Shown here in pieces: positions 59,456-63,325 of a DNA stretch of 63,325 nt. The notes below the pieces were generated by a model. That model saw only the letters and a list, made by a program, of their open reading frames with translations, ran no database searches and had not been told where the DNA came from. Each line of letters starts with the position of its first letter. The first letter of the stretch is position 1. The DNA is from Gp6-AA40 sp036742665 (GTDB lineage Bacteria; Acidobacteriota; Vicinamibacteria; Vicinamibacterales; UBA2999): positions 1 to 63,325 of the forward strand of contig DAINQP010000005.1 in assembly GCA_036742665.1 (NCBI GenBank), read 5' to 3'. The position numbers and the translations under genes are program-made.

Positions 59456-60229
59456 TCACGCCGAACGTCTGAGCCAGTCTCGCCAGGTGAGCGTGCCACG
59501 CTCACCATCAGGGCACGTGTTGTAGCCGGCACGGAACGCGGCAGCGACCTTTCCGGGTAGATAGATCGGAACAGCCCGTAGTACCCAGTTGCGCCGGCCG
59601 TGGCCGATCCACGCTGTCGCCGCCTCTTCAATCGGAAGCACCTCTGGACCGCCAAAGTCGCGCAGCATCCCGTTCGGCCCTTCGTCCACCGCGCGGCACA
59701 ACCGCACCGCGACCTCCTCAATCGCGACGCTCTGCACGAAGAAGCCAGATGGGATTGGCATGACGAACGGATATCGGGCGGCCTCGTTCAACAATGAGGC
59801 GACGAAGGGGTGAAATTGTGTCGCGCGGAGAATCGAAAACGGCACATGGCTCTCTGCGATCAGTCGTTCCGCCTCGAGCTTGCACTCGTAGTAGCGAAAC
59901 GGAATGCGATCGATGCCGACTATCGATATGAAGAGCAGATGTTGGACACTGGCGGTACGCGCTGCTTGACTGAGACGTCGCGTTCCCTCGACGTCCACGA
60001 CCGGCGCGTTGCGCGAATCGCTGGCGAGATGCACGATGGCATCGATATCTGCGACCGACTCGGTCAGCCCCTCTCCCGTCGTCAGATCGCCAACGACTTG
60101 CGACACTCGTAGGTCGAGTCCTGTTCTCTGGACCCGACTCAAGATTCGTACGGAATGCCCGGCGGCTGAAAGAAGAGGGACAAGGATGCGGCCAAGGCGA
60201 CCGCTCCCTCCCGTGACGAGGACACGCAT
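59456..60229 (-). CDS. NAD(P)-binding NmrA/atypical SDR protein
   Basis: 257 residues. Rossmann start MRVLVTGGSGRLGRILVPLL (GxxGxxG), then VVGDLTTGEGLTESVADIDAIVHLAS and FISIVGIDRIPFRYYECKLEAERLI with the YxxxK-like pair. Closest in layout to NmrA-like and DoxX-associated atypical SDRs, which act as reductases or redox sensors. Reaction unknown. It lies downstream of the PQQ dehydrogenase gene with a REP hairpin between them. Confidence 0.85.
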   Translation of the reverse strand: MRVLVTGGSGRLGRILVPLLSAAGHSVRILSRVQRTGLDLRVSQVVGDLTTGEGLTESVADIDAIVHLASDSRNAPVVDVEGTRRLSQAARTASVQHLLFISIVGIDRIPFRYYECKLEAERLIAESHVPFSILRATQFHPFVASLLNEAARYPFVMPIPSGFFVQSVAIEEVAVRLCRAVDEGPNGMLRDFGGPEVLPIEEAATAWIGHGRRNWVLRAVPIYLPGKVAAAFRAGYNTCPDGERGTLTWRDWLRRSA

Positions 60230-60254
60230 AGACAGGCGGGTCTCGAATGGACAA

Positions 60255-60272
60255 GCGGGTCCAAAGACCCGC
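60255..60272. repeat. REP-like hairpin
   Basis: GCGGGTC-CAAA-GACCCGC followed by CTCTAC. Its tail includes the TAG stop of the PQQ dehydrogenase gene (60275-60277), and a partial copy of the left arm sits at about 60235-60243. Confidence 0.75.
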
Positions 60273-60274
60273 CT

Positions 60275-62290
60275 CTACGATGCAGGCAATCGGAAGGCGA
60301 TCAGCTCTCCACTGTATCCAGCGCCGCTCACGGCGACGACGATGTACTGGCGGCCATTGAGCATGTAGGTCATCGGCGAACCGCCCTGCGGCGCGGGCAT
60401 GTAGACCGCGCCGACTTCCTTCCCCGTGGCTTTGTCATACGCGCGCAGCATCGCGCCGCGCGCACCGGATGGTGTCGGCCCGAAGCCGGGTTCGCCGGCG
60501 ATGAGGAGCGTCTTCGTAACGAGTTGACCAACCGTGCCGGTTCGGCCGGTGCGTGGAATCGTCACGCCTTTCAGCGCCGGGTTGTTGCGCACGTTATCTG
60601 GCGTCTCGCCATGCGGAATCTGCCAGAGAATCTCGCCGCGCTTCATGTCGATCGCGCTGATCTGCCCATACGGCGGCTTCACCAATGGAAGGCCGCGTAC
60701 GGTCGGCGCTTGCGGCGCACCAGCGCCTTCGCCACCGCCGCCGGGTCCGGCGTTGGCACCGGATCCGCCGGTTGTCCGCGCGCCGGTCTCGGCGTTGCCC
60801 TGCACGTATGCCAGATCGTTCTTCGCCGGATCGCGCGGCGGCACGAGACCGAGCACGCTGAGCGTTTTGCTCGACGAGACGTAGAGAATCCCGGTCTCTG
60901 GATCCATCGAACCGCCAGGCCAGTTCGTGCCACCGCCGCCGGTGGCAACCGCCAGCGTCGCAAGCGGACCCGGGAGTGTGCTGACGACCGGTGGCGTAAA
61001 GACCGGGCCGAGCTTGTAGCGTGAGGCGATCTTCTCGGCTTCGGCTCGCAACTCCGGTGTGAAGTTGATCAGATCGTCGATGACGAGCCCCTGCGTGTCA
61101 TACGCCACGGGCTTGGTCGGGAACGGTTGCGTCGGCGAATACCACTCACCGGGCACGGTCCCCTTCTCGACCGGCTTCTCGACAATCGGCCAGATCGGCT
61201 CGCCTGTCTCGCGATTGAAGACGTAGAGGAATGCTTGCTTCGTGGGCTGCCCGACGGCCTTGATCGTTCGGCCGTTGATCGTGACATCAAAGAGGATCGG
61301 CGCGCATGGGATGTCCATGTCCCAGATGCCATGGTGAACGAGCTGGTAATGCCACTTGCGTTTGCCGGTCTGCAGATCGACAGCCACCAGCGTTTCGCCA
61401 AACAGTCCATGGCCTGGACGCGGACCACCGTAGTAGTCGCCCGTCGGCGACTCGACCGGTAGATAGGCGAGCCCGAGCTGCTCGTCCACGCTCATTTGCG
61501 CCCACACACCGGCATTGCCGGTGTAGACCCACGAGTCCTTGTCCCACGTTTCGTTGCCGAACTCACCTGGCTCGGGGATGGTGTGGAAGATCCACAGCCG
61601 CTTGCCCGTGCGCACGTCAAAGCCGCGGACGTAGCCCTTGATGTTGGTCTTGCCGGTCGGCACACCGCCGGACTTGTGCGCCGCGCCGACGATCACCACG
61701 TTCCTCGCCACGACTGGCGTGGCGTGCAGACCGATCTCGCTCGACAATGGATCGATCGTCTGATCGTTGTTCTGCTTGAGATCGACGATGCCGTTCACGC
61801 CGAAGCCAGGGATGCGAGTGCCAGTCTTGGCGTCGAGCGCAACAAGTTGATAGCCCGGTGTGACATAGAGGATGCGCTCCTCCTTGCCGTCGCTCCAGTA
61901 GGCGAGACCGCGGCCCGAGAGCTGTCGCGGCGCGGCCGCGCCGCGCGCGCCTTCGTTTTCGCTGTGGATCCACAGCTGCTCGCCGGTGGCCGCATCGAGG
62001 GCGATGACCGCACGCCTGGTGCCGGCAGTCGAATAGAGCACGCCCTTCACCATCAAAGGTGTGGATTCGAACTGGAACTCAGGACGCGGGCCGAGATTGT
62101 CAGTCTTGAACCGCCAGGCGACCTCGAGCGAGTTGAAGTTCGCGGCGGTGATCTGATCGAGCGGCGCGTACTTCGTGTTGCCGAGATCGCCGCCGTAGGT
62201 GGGCCACTCACCGTTCTTCGTACCGGTTTGACCCGCCACGGCGACGCTCAATGACGCCAGGACAACGACGACGAGAGCGGTGCGTTTCAT
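60275..62290 (-). CDS. PQQ-dependent dehydrogenase (quinoprotein)
   Basis: 671 residues. Signal peptide (about 1-20, VVVLASLSVAVAGQ), then an eight-bladed PQQ propeller. Visible blocks: EWPTYGGDLGNTKYAPLDQITAANF, TGEQLWIHSE, LVAVDLQTGKRKWHYQLVHHGIWDMDIPCAPILFD, and MTYMLNGRQYIVVAVSGAGY at the end. Family members oxidise alcohols or sugars in the periplasm using PQQ; membrane glucose-dehydrogenase-like without the N-terminal membrane domain. Substrate unknown. There is a low-complexity Gly/Ala insert (GGSGANAGPGGGGEGAGAPQ). No PQQ biosynthesis genes are in the window. Confidence 0.92.
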   Translation of the reverse strand: MKRTALVVVVLASLSVAVAGQTGTKNGEWPTYGGDLGNTKYAPLDQITAANFNSLEVAWRFKTDNLGPRPEFQFESTPLMVKGVLYSTAGTRRAVIALDAATGEQLWIHSENEGARGAAAPRQLSGRGLAYWSDGKEERILYVTPGYQLVALDAKTGTRIPGFGVNGIVDLKQNNDQTIDPLSSEIGLHATPVVARNVVIVGAAHKSGGVPTGKTNIKGYVRGFDVRTGKRLWIFHTIPEPGEFGNETWDKDSWVYTGNAGVWAQMSVDEQLGLAYLPVESPTGDYYGGPRPGHGLFGETLVAVDLQTGKRKWHYQLVHHGIWDMDIPCAPILFDVTINGRTIKAVGQPTKQAFLYVFNRETGEPIWPIVEKPVEKGTVPGEWYSPTQPFPTKPVAYDTQGLVIDDLINFTPELRAEAEKIASRYKLGPVFTPPVVSTLPGPLATLAVATGGGGTNWPGGSMDPETGILYVSSSKTLSVLGLVPPRDPAKNDLAYVQGNAETGARTTGGSGANAGPGGGGEGAGAPQAPTVRGLPLVKPPYGQISAIDMKRGEILWQIPHGETPDNVRNNPALKGVTIPRTGRTGTVGQLVTKTLLIAGEPGFGPTPSGARGAMLRAYDKATGKEVGAVYMPAPQGGSPMTYMLNGRQYIVVAVSGAGYSGELIAFRLPAS

Positions 62291-62305
62291 GATCGCGATC
62301 CTTCC

Positions 62306-62327
62306 GGCCGGTCCGAAAGGACCGGCC
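62306..62327. repeat. REP-like hairpin
   Basis: GGCCGGTCC-GAAA-GGACCGGCC followed by CTACA. It lies between the HbpS-like gene stop and the PQQ dehydrogenase start; arms are identical to 13727-13748. Confidence 0.85.
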
Positions 62328-62338
62328 CTACAACGGCG

Positions 62339-62824
62339 CTATTTCAGGGTTGCCGCTCCGGCTGCCGCCGTCGTGCCGTCTTGCTGACTGGTGCCGCCCG
62401 ACGCGCCGATCGCGCCAACGATCTTGCCGCCCGACATGAGCGGGATACCGCCTTCGACTGCCACCGCGCCCTCGAGCGACAGGATTCGCCAGCCCTCGCC
62501 GCCTGCAGCGAGCGCGTCCTGAAACGCTTTCGTCGGCCGCTTGAATCGTGCCGCCGATCGCGCTTTGGCCTGAGCGATGTCCACACTACCCACCTGCGTG
62601 TGATCCATGCGCTCGAAGTACACGAGATCGCCGGCGGTATCGACGATCGCAATCGCCATCGTCCACTGATTCTTTCGCGCCTCCGCAATGGCCGCGGCAG
62701 CGATGGTCTTGGCCTGTTCGGCCACGATCGAAGGTCCGTACATAGTTGGTTGTCCCTGCGCGGCCGCGGCGCGCGGCAGAAGCGCGGCCACGAGATACGC
62801 GACGAAGAGAAGCTGTCGGTTCAT
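62339..62824 (-). CDS. Secreted GlcG/HbpS haem-binding-like protein
   Basis: 161 residues from the ATG at 62824; the upstream in-frame extension to 62965 overlaps the divergent ACT gene and is not supported. Signal peptide MNRQLLFVAYLVAALLPRAAAAQ. The GlcG/HbpS domain (DUF336) spans the rest: IAIVDTAGDLVYFERMDHTQVGSVDIAQAKARSAARFKRP and EGGIPLMSGGKIVGAIGASGG. HbpS binds haem and stress signals; other members are of unknown role. Head of a possible operon with the PQQ dehydrogenase, which often has such a partner. Confidence 0.9.
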   Translation of the reverse strand: MNRQLLFVAYLVAALLPRAAAAQGQPTMYGPSIVAEQAKTIAAAAIAEARKNQWTMAIAIVDTAGDLVYFERMDHTQVGSVDIAQAKARSAARFKRPTKAFQDALAAGGEGWRILSLEGAVAVEGGIPLMSGGKIVGAIGASGGTSQQDGTTAAAGAATLK

Positions 62825-62839
62825 GGTGCGTGGGATTAT

Positions 62840-63325
62840 ATGATTCAACGTCTCATGAGCGCGCACGCGATCCTCTGCAGCCTGGCCGATCGGCCCGGCA
62901 TGTTGTCGGCCCTGACCAAGGTCCTGGCCGACCATCAGGCCAACATCACCTATGTGGACATTCACCCGGGCAAGCCGGCAGTCGGCATCTACTTCGAATT
63001 CACGCTGCCGGAGAATCGATTTGCCGCCACCGTGGCCGATCTACGCACCCTTCCCGGCATCGAGGAGGTGAACGAGACGCCATCGTTCGCCAAGATCTAC
63101 GGCAAGCGCATCATCGTCATGGGCGGCGGCGCACAGGTGGGCCAGGTGGCCATGGGCGCGATCACCGAGGCCGATCGACACAACATCCGCGGCGAGCGCA
63201 TCTCGGTGGACACGATCCCACTGGTCGGCGAACAGGAGCTTGCCGCCGCGGTCCGCGCGGCGGGGCGGCTCCCCCGCGTGAAGATGCTCGTGCTGGCCGG
63301 CGCGCTGATGGGGGGCGACATTGCG
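62840..63325 (+). CDS. ACT-domain protein (DUF5612 type), C-terminally cut by window end
   Basis: 162 residues are visible and the frame is open at the last base. ATG at 62840 is used; ATG at 62855 is also possible. N-terminal ACT domain (ILCSLADRPGMLSALTKVLAD, ANITYVDIHPG), then a Rossmann-like DUF5612 part (RIIVMGGGAQVGQVAMGAITEADRHNIRGERISVDTIPLVGE). ACT domains usually bind amino acids to regulate metabolic enzymes. Only 15 bp separate it from the divergent HbpS-like start, so promoters overlap. Function beyond ligand sensing is unknown. Confidence 0.82.
   Translation, partial: MIQRLMSAHAILCSLADRPGMLSALTKVLADHQANITYVDIHPGKPAVGIYFEFTLPENRFAATVADLRTLPGIEEVNETPSFAKIYGKRIIVMGGGAQVGQVAMGAITEADRHNIRGERISVDTIPLVGEQELAAAVRAAGRLPRVKMLVLAGALMGGDIA

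Overview
The window is GC-rich and gene-dense. It looks like a scaffold from an uncultured Acidobacteriota, most probably class Vicinamibacteria. That placement is an inference from family content: three large TonB-dependent receptors with an N-terminal carboxypeptidase-regulatory-like domain, two TPR/ASPIC-UnbV (CRTAC1-like) pairs, a winged-helix/TPR regulator with no membrane segment, and PQQ and IorAB-type dehydrogenases. No rRNA, tRNA, CRISPR array or phage gene was seen. A 100-N scaffold gap at 50340-50439 is flanked by an exact 55-bp duplication, so it is almost certainly an assembly artefact.

Layout. 1-2.0 kb: an ABC-2 exporter and its TetR/CecR-like regulator. 2.3-7.9 kb: an ABC-F ATPase, a PhzF-like protein, two small hypotheticals, and an amtB-hemD pair. 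8.2-15.5 kb: two TPR + ASPIC/UnbV gene pairs arranged as mirror images. 15.6-22 kb: two paralogous TonB-dependent receptors. 22.3-26.2 kb: IorB/IorA-type molybdenum dehydrogenase subunits, then a divergent MltB-type lytic transglycosylase. 26.5-33.9 kb: a third receptor, a dead ABC-ATPase fragment, a beta-propeller lipoprotein, a polytopic glycosyltransferase-like protein and a two-component system. 34-39 kb: a class IV aminotransferase, a DUF169 protein, a winged-helix/TPR regulator, an HELGH protein and a secreted DUF6152-type protein. 39.2-53 kb: nitrate assimilation. 53-63 kb: a Uma2 nuclease-like protein, a di-haem peroxidase, a propeller protein, a second two-component system, an NAD(P)-binding protein, a PQQ dehydrogenase, a GlcG/HbpS protein and a truncated ACT protein.

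The nitrate locus is the most coherent system. A divergent control region of about 0.7 kb separates two operons. The leftward one is DmsB-DmsC fusion, nasA, nirB, nirD and a narK remnant, each start overlapping the previous stop. The rightward one is porin, nrtA, nrtB and two ATPase genes. A GAF-ANTAR antiterminator lies just beyond the leftward operon. Together they would take nitrate across both membranes, reduce it to nitrite with electrons probably drawn from quinol, and reduce nitrite to ammonium. amtB imports ammonium and hemD makes the sirohaem precursor that NirB needs. The narK remnant implies that an MFS nitrate transporter was lost and that the NrtABCD-type importer now does the work.

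Two repeat families overlay the genes. One is a set of degenerate arrays with a strict 7-bp period, often built as two inverted halves, at gene boundaries; they supply the stop codons of two genes and the start codon of another. The other is a REP-like hairpin family (GGCSGGTCC arms followed by CTAC), one double copy of which sits in frame inside a coding sequence.
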